A DNA stretch of 64,000 nt, taken from Cloacibacterium normanense (GTDB taxonomy: Bacteria; Bacteroidota; Bacteroidia; Flavobacteriales; Weeksellaceae). The translations under genes and the position numbers were made by a program. Below the pieces are notes generated by a model that searched no databases, was not told the DNA's origin, and saw nothing but the letters and a program-made list of their open reading frames with translations. This document shows positions 9,032 to 16,074 of the stretch, piece by piece; position 1 is the first letter of the stretch, and each line of letters begins with the position of its first letter. The stretch spans positions 310,001-374,000 of the forward strand of contig NZ_CP034157.1 of assembly GCF_003860565.1 (NCBI RefSeq), written 5' to 3'.

Positions 9032-9205
9032 AGCAAATTAATTTTAAAAGTAATATGCTTTTTCAAACACTTTTTTTGAATGTTTGAACGCATTTCGGCA
9101 CTAAATTAAGGGTTTTTTATGAAATATGCAATTTTTTTGAAAGCGATAATTGTGCTCACTTTTAAAAAAATACATCAGTCTAAATCTTTGATGGCTCAGA
9201 AGTGT

Positions 9206-9940
9206 TTACTGTTCTTCATTCCAAATTTCCCAAGCTTTTTCGGCTTGTTGTTCTAGCATGAAATAACCGTTAATGGTTTTTGCACCTTTTTCGGCAGCAT
9301 TTTTTAAAAATTTAGAAAGAGTAGGGTTGTAAATTAAATCGATAACGAGATGATTTTCTGTAATATTTTCAAATGGGAAGTGAAGCGTTTCTTCTACATT
9401 AGGAAAAGTCCCTACTGGTGTACATTGTATGATGATGAGGTTTTCTAGGACTTGATTTTCAGTGAGATTCTGATAATTAATTTCTGTAGTTCTAGAAACG
9501 GTAATAAAAGGAATATTATTCTTTTTCAATACAAATTGAACGGCTTTTGCAGCACCGCCATTTCCTAAAACAATGGCAGATTTTTGGTGTGGTTTTTTGT
9601 GCAGAAGAAGTGTTTTTTCAAATCCAAATGCATCAGTATTGAAACCTTTTGTTTTTCCGTTTTTGATGGAAATACAGTTGATGGCGCCTATTTCTTGAGC
9701 CTCTTCGCTCAATTCATCTAAATAAGGAATAATTTGCTCTTTGTATGGAATGGTCACATTAAGTCCTACAAGATTTTCAGTTTGAAAAATAGCAGGAATA
9801 TTCTGAAGATTTTCGATGTCAAATACTTCATAGGAATGGTCTTTCAAGAAAAGTTTTTGAAATTTCTGTTCGAAATATTTTTTTGAAAACGAGTAGGAAA
9901 TATTTCTTCCTACCAAACCTAATTTTACTGATTTTTCCAT
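9206..9940 (-). CDS. aroE: shikimate dehydrogenase
   Basis: A 244-residue enzyme of the shikimate pathway that reduces 3-dehydroshikimate with NADPH. The N-terminal substrate domain shows GLVGRNISYSFSKKYF (shikimate-binding Ser residues) and GLNVTIPYKEQI with the catalytic Lys; the NADP domain has VLGNGGAAKAV at about 124-134. NTDAFGF and VIDLIYNP are further family motifs. It is short compared with the roughly 270 residues of Escherichia coli AroE but typical for Flavobacteriia. It is flanked by terminators and looks monocistronic. Confidence 0.95.
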   Translation of the reverse strand: MEKSVKLGLVGRNISYSFSKKYFEQKFQKLFLKDHSYEVFDIENLQNIPAIFQTENLVGLNVTIPYKEQIIPYLDELSEEAQEIGAINCISIKNGKTKGFNTDAFGFEKTLLLHKKPHQKSAIVLGNGGAAKAVQFVLKKNNIPFITVSRTTEINYQNLTENQVLENLIIIQCTPVGTFPNVEETLHFPFENITENHLVIDLIYNPTLSKFLKNAAEKGAKTINGYFMLEQQAEKAWEIWNEEQ

Positions 9941-9958
9941 AATTCAAAGGTAATAAAA

Positions 9959-9982
9959 AAGGCTGGAAATGTTTCCAGCCTT
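9959..9982 (-). terminator. terminator of the endonuclease I gene
   Basis: An 11-bp stem AAGGCTGGAAA/TTTCCAGCCTT with a 2-base loop; on the minus strand a run of six T follows directly. It lies between the nuclease stop at 10002 and the aroE start. Confidence 0.9.
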
Positions 9983-10001
9983 GCAATGATTTGTATCAAG
10001 T

Positions 10002-11795
10002 TTATTCTACTAAAAATTTGTACGAATTATTATCAAATTTTAATAGATACATTCCTTTAGTAGTATTTTTAAGTGAAATGAAATTTTTATTGCTAAAAGG
10101 CTTTTCAATTACTTGAACTAAAATTCCATTTACGTTATAAATTTCTACTCTTTTAATTTTTTCAATATTTTTTCCTGTTACATAAAGGGTATTATTTTTA
10201 ACAGGATTAGGGTAGATGCTGAACTTGTTAACTGTTGTTTCATCTGTTCCTAAGCCGTTATAGCAAGTCCAACTTAAATCATCAAAAGCCACTCTGTTAG
10301 AGGTTGTGCTATTATTTTGTATGCTAATCGTTACATTCCCAGAAACATTGATGTTTGAAATGGTAGTGGTAGTTACAGTGTCTGAGTATGGGATTGTTCC
10401 TTTTTCAACACCATTAATAAATAATTTAAAACTTCCATTTGTTCCTGAAAATTTTAATTGGGTTTTAATGGTTAAGCTACTAATTCCTCCTGATATAGTT
10501 GAAGAACTAAGCGTGCCATTTCTTACAGTAATTGCTTTATTATTAATTGTTTGGTCGGATCTAGAATCCGTTGCTGTCCATGTGATTTCATTGTTGTTCC
10601 ATGTTACAGTTTTATAGGTGTTAACAGCTCCGCTAACTCCTTCAAAGTCTTCTGTTCCACAGCTTGTAGTAGAGCCGCCATCATTGCCGCCAGTATTCTC
10701 TGTGGTGGTTCCTGTTGTGGTATTGCTTTGGCTAGATGTGTTTCCAGCTGCATCTTTAGCTTTTACATAAAAAGAATAAGTTGTAGATGGATTAAGACCC
10801 GTTACAGTAATACTGTTAGAAGAGGAAGAAGTTTTAAGCGTTCCGTCTAAATATATGTCATAAGTAGCTACCATAATGTTATCTGTAGAAGCGGTCCAAG
10901 ATAAAGATATTGTACTAGAGGTGCTTCCTGTAACTATTAGGTTAGTTGGTGTAGAAGGAGCTTCTGTATCTGGAGTAGTAGTTCCCCATATTAAAGCTAC
11001 ATATTCTGGATGGTCTATAAATGGGTTTCTATTGCCTTGAAACGAATAAGCGGCATTGTTTCTGTCAATTTCTTTTTCAGATACGGGGTCATTTGTGTGC
11101 CATTCTTTTAGAACTGCCAATTCCCAAGCTTCTACTCCAGGAAATGCAGAATTTGTTAAAATATCATTGTCTTTAAAAGAAGATAGTTTAGATTCATATC
11201 TTGTTGCAAAATATAAAATCATTCTTGCGACGTCTCCTTTAAATTCATCAATGGGTTCAAAAACAGTTCCACTATAGTTAGGTGATGCGCTAGTTCCTCT
11301 TTTAGAGCCGTTTTCTGAAATGAAATTTGCAGATCCTACTTTTCCGAATGGAAAATTACTTCTATATCCGTTGACTTTTCCATCAGTTGGGACAATATGG
11401 TGTATATCAGAAACCATAGGAGATGCAGAATTGAAGTATCCTTGTGGGAAAATGTGCTCTCTGTTATAGCAATCACCTTCTACTTTATAACTGCCACATT
11501 GTTTAGAGCCATGTTGATAGACATATGGGTCTGTTCCTTTAGGATTTTCTGAATATATGTCTAAAACAGAACCGTCTTTTTCGTAATAATTATCTGAATC
11601 CGTTGATGGATATCCGTTGTATAGGTTATCATAAGATTTGGTTTGGTGCCCACTTGTAATGATTTGGCTAAGTTTTGTTTTAAGTGCAGCGCCTGTTAAA
11701 CCAGTTGTTCCGTCATAGTAACCAGTAGGAATTTGAGCAAAGATATTTGCTACAGAAAATAGTAGTCCTACAATAAGTAAAGTTTTAATCTTCAT
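10002..11795 (-). CDS. secreted endonuclease I with fibronectin III and T9SS sorting domain
   Basis: A 597-residue secreted nuclease. After a signal peptide (1-20) comes an EndA/endonuclease I domain to about residue 275, with CYNREHIFPQGYF, VSDIHHIVPTDGKVNGYRSN and PFG, which fit the His-metal nuclease site. A fibronectin type III domain follows (about 280-365, SWTASTDNIMVATYDIYLDG), then a beta-rich domain (about 380-510) and a T9SS type A sorting domain ending in GMYLLKFDNNSYKFLVE. It probably degrades extracellular DNA or RNA for nutrition or biofilm remodelling. The gene has its own terminator. Confidence 0.93.
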   Translation of the reverse strand: MKIKTLLIVGLLFSVANIFAQIPTGYYDGTTGLTGAALKTKLSQIITSGHQTKSYDNLYNGYPSTDSDNYYEKDGSVLDIYSENPKGTDPYVYQHGSKQCGSYKVEGDCYNREHIFPQGYFNSASPMVSDIHHIVPTDGKVNGYRSNFPFGKVGSANFISENGSKRGTSASPNYSGTVFEPIDEFKGDVARMILYFATRYESKLSSFKDNDILTNSAFPGVEAWELAVLKEWHTNDPVSEKEIDRNNAAYSFQGNRNPFIDHPEYVALIWGTTTPDTEAPSTPTNLIVTGSTSSTISLSWTASTDNIMVATYDIYLDGTLKTSSSSNSITVTGLNPSTTYSFYVKAKDAAGNTSSQSNTTTGTTTENTGGNDGGSTTSCGTEDFEGVSGAVNTYKTVTWNNNEITWTATDSRSDQTINNKAITVRNGTLSSSTISGGISSLTIKTQLKFSGTNGSFKLFINGVEKGTIPYSDTVTTTTISNINVSGNVTISIQNNSTTSNRVAFDDLSWTCYNGLGTDETTVNKFSIYPNPVKNNTLYVTGKNIEKIKRVEIYNVNGILVQVIEKPFSNKNFISLKNTTKGMYLLKFDNNSYKFLVE

Positions 11796-11849
11796 AATGT
11801 TAAAGTAATAAAAAGGGACACAAAGTTAGCATAATTATCAATAGGATAA

Positions 11850-13064
11850 TTAATTATTTTCAATTATGTTCTCTTTATTAATTTTAGAAAAAATCCAAGA
11901 AACAGAAATTCCAAAGAAAAGTCCTATTAAAGCCACATAGAAATAATTAGGCCAGAAAATTTTAACAGGAAAAGGTAACGTTTCAGTAGCTTTGAAAATG
12001 CCAGTCTGTATTTGGATAACACAAATAATCGTCCCCAAAATCAATCCAGAGATTACCCCAAACAGTACAATAAGTAAACCAGTGTTGAAATAAGTCTTTC
12101 TTAAATCACTAATTGTAAAACCTAAAGAAATCAATGATTTAGCTTGATCTTTTTTATCCAATTGAAGAATAATAATAGCGCCTGCAAGGTTAAACGTAGT
12201 AATAAAAATCACCAAAGCAAAGATGAGGTAAATCATCAGTTTTTCGGTGTTAATCATTTTCCAGAAGGCAGCGTTTTCTTCTGCTTTTGTTTTTATGGTA
12301 ACTTGATTGCCGAGTTTATTTTGTAAATCTTCTTTTATAGCATTTGCTTTTTCAGGATTTTTTAGTTTTATGGCAATCTCGTAAGCTGAGTTTTTAGGCA
12401 AGTTCAGTAACTCCGAAGTCAGTTCAAGCGGAGCGATAATATAATTGTTCAGTTGGTCATTTCCAGGGAAAATTCCAGTAACGTAAATGTCTCTTTTATT
12501 GAAAATATCTTCTTCTTTATTGATGATTCCTTTACCAGGTTTTGGCATGAAAAGCGTAGCTACGTTTACATCATTAGCTACGGGAATTGCCAATCTGTTG
12601 TTCAGTTGAGCTTCCATAATCACTTCATTCATAAATTTAAATGAAGGATAACTTCCGTAGAAAATATTTTTGTCAATAGGATTCACTTTTACATAAGCAG
12701 AGTCTACGCCTCTTATGTAAGCAATTTCTCCTGTGTTTTTGTAATCGATATAGACTTTTTCTTCAATCAATTTAGAAAAATGACTGATTTCGTTTTCAGA
12801 TTTCAGGGTAGAAGTTACTTTTTGAATATTGGGAATAACTTTTCCTTGAGTGCTTTTTAGGGTAAGATCTGCATGAAGATTAGAAATAAAATCCTTGTTG
12901 AGGTCTTCTAATCCAGAAAAAACCGAAATAATAATAAACATGGCGGCTACCGCTACCATCATAGCAAAAGCAGCCAATCCTGTAATAAAACTTACAGCTT
13001 GGCTTCCTTTTTTAGCAATGAGATATCTTCTCGCGATATAAAAAGCGGTATTTCCTTTGGCCAT
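11850..13064 (-). CDS. ABC transporter permease, LolC/LolE-like
   Basis: A 404-residue permease with the FtsX/MacB architecture: a transmembrane helix at about 25-50, a large periplasmic domain (50-270), then three helices (about 275-300, 325-350 and 370-390). YIARRYLIAKKGSQAVSFITG at the N-terminus and SLGFTISDLRKTYFNTG before the second helix are typical of lipoprotein-releasing permeases. The partner ATPase is not in this window. The gene starts 3 bases from the rbfA stop, so the two are one transcript. Confidence 0.88.
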   Translation of the reverse strand: MAKGNTAFYIARRYLIAKKGSQAVSFITGLAAFAMMVAVAAMFIIISVFSGLEDLNKDFISNLHADLTLKSTQGKVIPNIQKVTSTLKSENEISHFSKLIEEKVYIDYKNTGEIAYIRGVDSAYVKVNPIDKNIFYGSYPSFKFMNEVIMEAQLNNRLAIPVANDVNVATLFMPKPGKGIINKEEDIFNKRDIYVTGIFPGNDQLNNYIIAPLELTSELLNLPKNSAYEIAIKLKNPEKANAIKEDLQNKLGNQVTIKTKAEENAAFWKMINTEKLMIYLIFALVIFITTFNLAGAIIILQLDKKDQAKSLISLGFTISDLRKTYFNTGLLIVLFGVISGLILGTIICVIQIQTGIFKATETLPFPVKIFWPNYFYVALIGLFFGISVSWIFSKINKENIIENN

Positions 13065-13067
13065 TTT

Positions 13068-13430
13068 TTATAAAATAGGATTATCTCCCAGACCTTTTAG
13101 TTCTTTTTCTATACGTTCTACATCATCTAATGTAGTGTCTAAATAGAAATTAAGTTCAGGAATAATTCGCACTTGTTTTGCCATTTTCTGGCCAATAAAA
13201 TTTCTGTAGAAAGACTTATTTTCGTCTATCTCCTTCATAATTGGCGTTCTAAATTCTTGCGGAAAGATGCTCAAATAAATTTTAGCAATGCTTAAATCAG
13301 CCGTTACCTTTACATCAGAAACGGTGATTAGAAAATTTTGTTTGCTCTCTGAAGCGAGTTTTCTAAAAAGTTCAGCAAAATCTTCTTGAATAATCTGTGC
13401 TACTTTTCTTTGTCTGTTACTTTCATTCAT
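13068..13430 (-). CDS. rbfA: ribosome-binding factor A
   Basis: A 120-residue protein with the RbfA KH-like fold: RQRKVAQIIQEDFAELFRK at the N-terminus, VTVSDVKV-like strand ITVSDVKVTADLSIAKIYLS, and RIIPELNFYLDTTLDDVERIEK at the end. RbfA helps mature the 30S subunit at low temperature. Length is normal. It is the first gene of a short transcript with the permease gene. Confidence 0.95.
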   Translation of the reverse strand: MNESNRQRKVAQIIQEDFAELFRKLASESKQNFLITVSDVKVTADLSIAKIYLSIFPQEFRTPIMKEIDENKSFYRNFIGQKMAKQVRIIPELNFYLDTTLDDVERIEKELKGLGDNPIL

Positions 13431-13463
13431 GTTGCAAATTTAGTATTTTTGTTTGAGATTTTG

Positions 13464-13612
13464 GGCGTGTCCTTTTCTTTTTGCCAATCGCAAGGTCTTG
13501 ACCATAAAAAGAAAAGGTCGGTATTCGGCTCCCACTTTTTTCTAAATTTTTTATCAAAACCTATGCCCTTGCATAAAAATTTAGAAAAAGAGTTCCGCCT
13601 ACTCCCTCACGC
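13464..13612. repeat. double-hairpin intergenic repeat (REP-A family, copy 1)
   Basis: Two hairpins in tandem. The first has a perfect 12-bp stem at 13471-13482 and 13506-13517. The second has a near-perfect 16-bp stem around 13534-13552 and 13575-13590. G/C-rich flanks (GGTCGGTATTCGGCTCCC and TTCCGCCTACTCCCTCACGC) contrast with the A/T-rich stems. The layout matches the elements near 20.35, 24.97 and 33.43 kb. It fills most of the gap between rbfA and the epimerase gene. Confidence 0.7.
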
Positions 13613-13658
13613 AAACTAAGATTTTAATAGAAATTAAGAAAACAATTACCACATCATC

Positions 13659-14057
13659 ATGAAAATAGAACACTTAGGAATCGCCATTAAAAGTCTAGAA
13701 ACATCAGACAATCTTTTTGCAAAACTTCTTGGGAAAAGCAGTTACAAACAAGAATCAGTAGAAAGAGAAGGCGTAACTACTTCTTTTTATCAATTAGGAG
13801 AAAGCAAAATAGAACTTTTGGAAGCCACAAATCCAGAAAGTCCTATCGCGAAGTTTATCGACAAAAAAGGAGAAGGAATTCACCATATTGCTTTCGGAGT
13901 AGAAGATATTAGAGCAGAAATAGAAAGATTAAAAGCAGAAGGATTTGTTTTTATTTCCGAAGAGCCCAAAGATGGTGCAGATAATAAGTTGGTGGTTTTC
14001 TTACATCCTAAGTCTACAAATGGAGTTTTGGTAGAATTGTGTCAAGAAAAACCTTAA
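13659..14057 (+). CDS. mce: methylmalonyl-CoA epimerase
   Basis: A 132-residue vicinal-oxygen-chelate protein. The metal ligands of the family are visible: His5 in KIEHLGIAIKS, a Glu near residue 53 in KIELLEA, His in GIHHIAFGVEDI (about residue 75) and Glu in VLVELCQEK at the end. It interconverts the methylmalonyl-CoA epimers between propionyl-CoA metabolism and succinyl-CoA. The mutase genes are not in the window. It is followed directly by the tRNA promoter. Confidence 0.93.
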   Translation: MKIEHLGIAIKSLETSDNLFAKLLGKSSYKQESVEREGVTTSFYQLGESKIELLEATNPESPIAKFIDKKGEGIHHIAFGVEDIRAEIERLKAEGFVFISEEPKDGADNKLVVFLHPKSTNGVLVELCQEKP

Positions 14058-14065
14058 TTTTTTTT

Positions 14066-14094
14066 TTGAATTTTCCGAAAAAATCTTACATTTG
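14066..14094 (+). promoter_or_regulatory. promoter of the CAT-anticodon tRNA
   Basis: A TTTG (-33) at about 14065-14068 and TACATTTG (-7, TAnnTTTG) at 14087-14094 with an 18-base spacer, as in the Bacteroidota consensus. The tRNA begins about 40 bases downstream. Confidence 0.7.
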
Positions 14095-14134
14095 CACACC
14101 CAATTGAAATAAAGATATTTTATCATAAATGTTT

Positions 14135-14208
14135 GGCCTTGTAACTCAGTTGGTTAGAGTAGCTGACTCATAATCAGCAAGTCCTTGGTTCGAGCCCAAG
14201 CTGGGCCA
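14135..14208 (+). tRNA. tRNA with CAT anticodon (Met elongator or Ile2)
   Basis: A 74-base cloverleaf: acceptor 5' strand GGCCTTG, D-arm ACTC/GAGT, anticodon stem GCTGA/TCAGC around loop CTCATAA (anticodon CAT), T-arm CTTGG/CCAAG with loop TTCGAGC, acceptor 3' strand CTGGGCC and discriminator A. CCA is not fully encoded (ACA follows). The acceptor contains a T5-G68 wobble and a T6-T67 mismatch. Its GGCC/GGCC ends recall Ile2, while the D-arm fits elongator Met, so the amino acid is left open. The 3' half from the anticodon onward is repeated after the next gene (14530-14614). Confidence 0.9.
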
Positions 14209-14209
14209 C

Positions 14210-14236
14210 AAAATCCTCAGAATTTCTGAGGATTTT
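14210..14236 (+). terminator. tRNA terminator, first copy
   Basis: A 13-bp stem beginning AAAATCCTCAG with a 1-base loop, followed by GTTATTTTTG. An identical hairpin recurs at 14585-14611 after the GIY-YIG gene. Confidence 0.85.
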
Positions 14237-14251
14237 GTTATTTTTGTATAA

Positions 14252-14533
14252 ATGAAACATTTTGTTTATATATTATTTTCTGAAACAGCCAATAAATATT
14301 ATATTGGCGAGACAAATAATTTAGAAAGAAGATTAGAAGAGCATTTAAGCCATTTTTTTGAAAATTCTTTTACAAAAATTGCGGAAGATTGGGAATTGTT
14401 TTTAAAAATAGAGTGTAAAGATATTTTTGAAGCAAGAAAAATAGAGCGCCACATAAAGAAAATGAAAAGCAAAAAATATTTAGAAAACCTCAAAAAATAT
14501 CCAGAAATTATTAAAAAATTAAAAGAAAAATAA
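14252..14533 (+). CDS. small GIY-YIG nuclease inserted next to a tRNA
   Basis: A 93-residue single-domain GIY-YIG endonuclease-like protein of the UvrC N-terminal/YhbQ type. It has VYIL at 5-8, YYIG at 16-19, Arg26-Arg27 in NLERRLEEH, and the probable catalytic Glu60 in FEARKIERHIKKMKSKKYLE. The tail is Lys-rich. There is no second DNA-binding domain. The gene begins 12 bases after the tRNA terminator. Its TAA stop is the first bases of a second copy of the tRNA 3' half. This layout suggests a mobile or homing-like unit that uses the tRNA gene as its target; that is inference. The nuclease family call itself is firm. Confidence 0.9.
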   Translation: MKHFVYILFSETANKYYIGETNNLERRLEEHLSHFFENSFTKIAEDWELFLKIECKDIFEARKIERHIKKMKSKKYLENLKKYPEIIKKLKEK

Positions 14534-14614
14534 TCAGCAAGTCCTTGTCCCGATAACTATCGGGACGAGCCCAAGCTGGGCCACAAAATCCTCAGAATTT
14601 CTGAGGATTTTGTT
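14530..14614 (+). pseudogene. displaced tRNA 3' half plus terminator copy
   Basis: Positions 14530-14547 repeat 14170-14187 exactly (18 bases, from inside the anticodon). Positions 14567-14614 repeat 14192-14239 exactly (48 bases, the end of the T-arm, the acceptor 3' strand and the terminator hairpin). Between them the four bases GTTC of the T-arm are replaced by a 19-base insert that is nearly all palindrome. No 5' half is present, so it cannot be a functional tRNA. The hairpin at 14585-14611 probably still terminates the GIY-YIG transcript. Confidence 0.9.
14547..14566. repeat. short perfect palindrome inside the tRNA fragment
   Basis: A 9-bp stem GTCCCGATA/TATCGGGAC around AC. It replaces the conserved GTTC of the T-loop in the displaced tRNA copy. 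From memory, palindromes of the type CCCGATAnnTATCGGG are frequent between genes in Flavobacteriia; I could not check this. Confidence 0.75.
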
Positions 14615-14639
14615 TTTTGAGAGAAATTTTTTTAACCCT

Positions 14640-14664
14640 AATTGTAATTAAATTTGTTACAATT
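14640..14664. promoter_or_regulatory. operator-like inverted repeat of the Rrf2 gene
   Basis: A perfect inverted repeat AATTGTAA-N9-TTACAATT. It covers the TTTG (-33) element at 14653-14656, which stands exactly 19 bases before the TATCTTTG box at 14676-14683. This is the expected place for autorepression. A near-identical site lies before the next gene (15117-15141). Confidence 0.7.
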
Positions 14665-14691
14665 GAAAATTTACATATCTTTGCATCAGAA

Positions 14692-15102
14692 ATGAACAAT
14701 ACTAGATTTTCCACAGCGCTTCATATTATGACTATTCTTGGTTCTAAACCAGAAGAATGGCATACTTCTGAGTGGCTAGCTGGAAGCATTAATGTGAATC
14801 CGGTAGTCGTAAGAAAAGAAATTTCTGTATTGAGGGAAGCTGGTTTGGTAGAGTGTAAAAAAGGTAAAGAAGGCGGCACTAGATTAGGGAAAAACCTCAA
14901 CCAAATTACAATTGCCGAAATTTACAATGCTGTAAAAAACTCAGAGATTTTAGGTAAAAAAAATCAACATCCTAATCCACAATGTGAAGTAGGAAAAGTG
15001 ATTAATCAGCATTTAGATCTTCTTTTTTCTGAAACAGATGAGGTAGTGGTGAATTTCTTAAAAGAAAAATCTTTGAAAAATTTTATAGAACAATTCAAAT
15101 AA
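14692..15102 (+). CDS. Rrf2-family transcriptional regulator (YwnA-like)
   Basis: A 136-residue winged-helix regulator started at MNNTRFSTALHIM; upstream codons are promoter DNA. The helix-turn-helix lies at about 27-52 (SEWLAGSINVNPVVVRKEIS) and the wing is CKKGKEGGTRLGK. Two cysteines (55 and 98) are too few for the three-Cys iron-sulfur site of IscR or NsrR, so a thiol or ligand switch is more likely. The next gene is an NAD(P)-binding reductase, the same pairing as Bacillus ywnA-ywnB. Matching inverted repeats precede both genes. The start lies 8 bases after the -7 box, so the mRNA leader is very short. Confidence 0.88.
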   Translation: MNNTRFSTALHIMTILGSKPEEWHTSEWLAGSINVNPVVVRKEISVLREAGLVECKKGKEGGTRLGKNLNQITIAEIYNAVKNSEILGKKNQHPNPQCEVGKVINQHLDLLFSETDEVVVNFLKEKSLKNFIEQFK

Positions 15103-15116
15103 AATTTTTTAAGTAT

Positions 15117-15141
15117 AAATGTAACATAAATTATTACAATT
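15117..15141. promoter_or_regulatory. operator-like inverted repeat before the reductase gene
   Basis: AAATGTAA-N9-TTACAATT, one base different from the site at 14640-14664 and with the same 9-base spacer. It ends 14 bases before the reductase ATG. It is inferred to be a second binding site of the adjacent Rrf2 regulator. Confidence 0.65.
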
Positions 15142-15155
15142 TAAATTATAGAAAA

Positions 15156-15809
15156 ATGAAAAAAGTCGCAGTCATTGGTGCAACAGGTTTTGTTGGCACT
15201 CAAGTAGTAATAGAATTAGCAAATAGAGGATATTTCGTAAATGCTTTGGCTAGAAATACTTCTAAAATAGAAGAATCAGAAAATGTAAAAGCAGTAACTG
15301 CAGATATTTACAATACAGCTGAATTATCAGAAATCCTAAAAGGAAATGACGCTGTGATTAGCGCATTTAATCCGGGTTGGACGAATCCTAATATTTTCGA
15401 AGATTTCTTAAAAGGAGCGACTAGCATAGAAAAAGCGGTAGAAGAATCTGGTGTAAAAAGATTTATTACAGTAGGTGGAGCAGGAAGTTTATACATTGCT
15501 GAAAACCTTCAATTAATAGATACTCCTGAATTTCCAGCGGAGATTAAACCAGGCGCAGAAGCAGCCAGACAATATTTAGAAATCATTAAAAAGAATGAGA
15601 ATCTAGAATGGACTTTCTTTTCTCCAGCCATAGAAATGCATCAAGGAACAGCAGGTGTAAGAAAGGGAACTTACAGAACGGCGCTAGAAAATCCTGTTTT
15701 TGATGAAAACGGAAGAAGTGTTCTTTCTGTAGAAGATGTAGCCGTAGCTTTGGTAGACGAATTAGAAAATAATCAGTTTGTAAAACAAAGATTTACTGCG
15801 GCTTATTAA
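15156..15809 (+). CDS. NAD(P)-binding reductase (atypical SDR, YwnB-like)
   Basis: A 217-residue single-domain Rossmann protein. The nucleotide-binding motif VIGATGFVGTQVV is at the N-terminus (about 5-17), followed by ALARNTSKIE (adenine-ribose and phosphate region) and ITVGGAGSLYI in the substrate half. It belongs to the atypical SDR/NmrA-like group of quinone or unknown-substrate reductases. It is controlled, by inference, by the Rrf2 protein encoded just upstream, suggesting a response to electrophiles or oxidants. Substrate unknown. Confidence 0.87.
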   Translation: MKKVAVIGATGFVGTQVVIELANRGYFVNALARNTSKIEESENVKAVTADIYNTAELSEILKGNDAVISAFNPGWTNPNIFEDFLKGATSIEKAVEESGVKRFITVGGAGSLYIAENLQLIDTPEFPAEIKPGAEAARQYLEIIKKNENLEWTFFSPAIEMHQGTAGVRKGTYRTALENPVFDENGRSVLSVEDVAVALVDELENNQFVKQRFTAAY

Positions 15810-15851
15810 TTCATTAAATATTTTGAAACTGATTCACTAGAGTCAGTTTTT

Positions 15852-15995
15852 TTATTGGTATTCGTCTCTTATTTCTTTACTTTTTGCAAAGCAAACTGGC
15901 GAAGAATTTTCATTGATAATGATTTCCTTCTTTTCCTTGGAATTCTTTTTTGTAGACTTCTGTTTGTCTTTTTTAGGAACTTTGTCTTTTTTCAT
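15852..15995 (-). CDS. small lysine-rich protein, unknown function
   Basis: A 47-codon frame, ATG ending at 15995. The first half is almost all Lys, Asp, Ser and Thr (MKKDKVPKKDKQKSTKKNSK); the second half is SPVCFAKSKEIRDEYQ with one Cys. The N-terminus looks disordered and nucleic-acid-binding; the C-terminus looks like a short folded or binding motif. It lies between convergent units. I do not recognise it; coding is supported by the codon pattern and the tidy C-terminal motif only. Confidence 0.5.
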   Translation of the reverse strand: MKKDKVPKKDKQKSTKKNSKEKKEIIINENSSPVCFAKSKEIRDEYQ

Positions 15996-16026
15996 GACCC
16001 AAAATTTTCACTAAAGTTAAATAAAA

Positions 16027-16052
16027 AAAGCATCCAATCAAGTGGATGCTTT
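16027..16052 (-). terminator. terminator of the M23 peptidase gene
   Basis: A 10-bp stem AAAGCATCCA/TGGATGCTTT with a 6-base loop; on the minus strand a T run follows. It lies between the M23 stop at 16075 and the small ORF start at 15995. Confidence 0.8.
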
Positions 16053-16074
16053 CTTCAAATTTTATATTTCGATT

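Noticed and set aside
10306-10850. Overlapping plus-strand frames within the secreted nuclease
   Set aside because: They are antisense to the fibronectin and beta-rich domains. No start signals or domains.
14530-14570. A second functional tRNA after the GIY-YIG gene
   Set aside because: Only the 3' half is present, it has no acceptor 5' strand, D-arm or full anticodon stem, and the T-loop is replaced by a palindrome.
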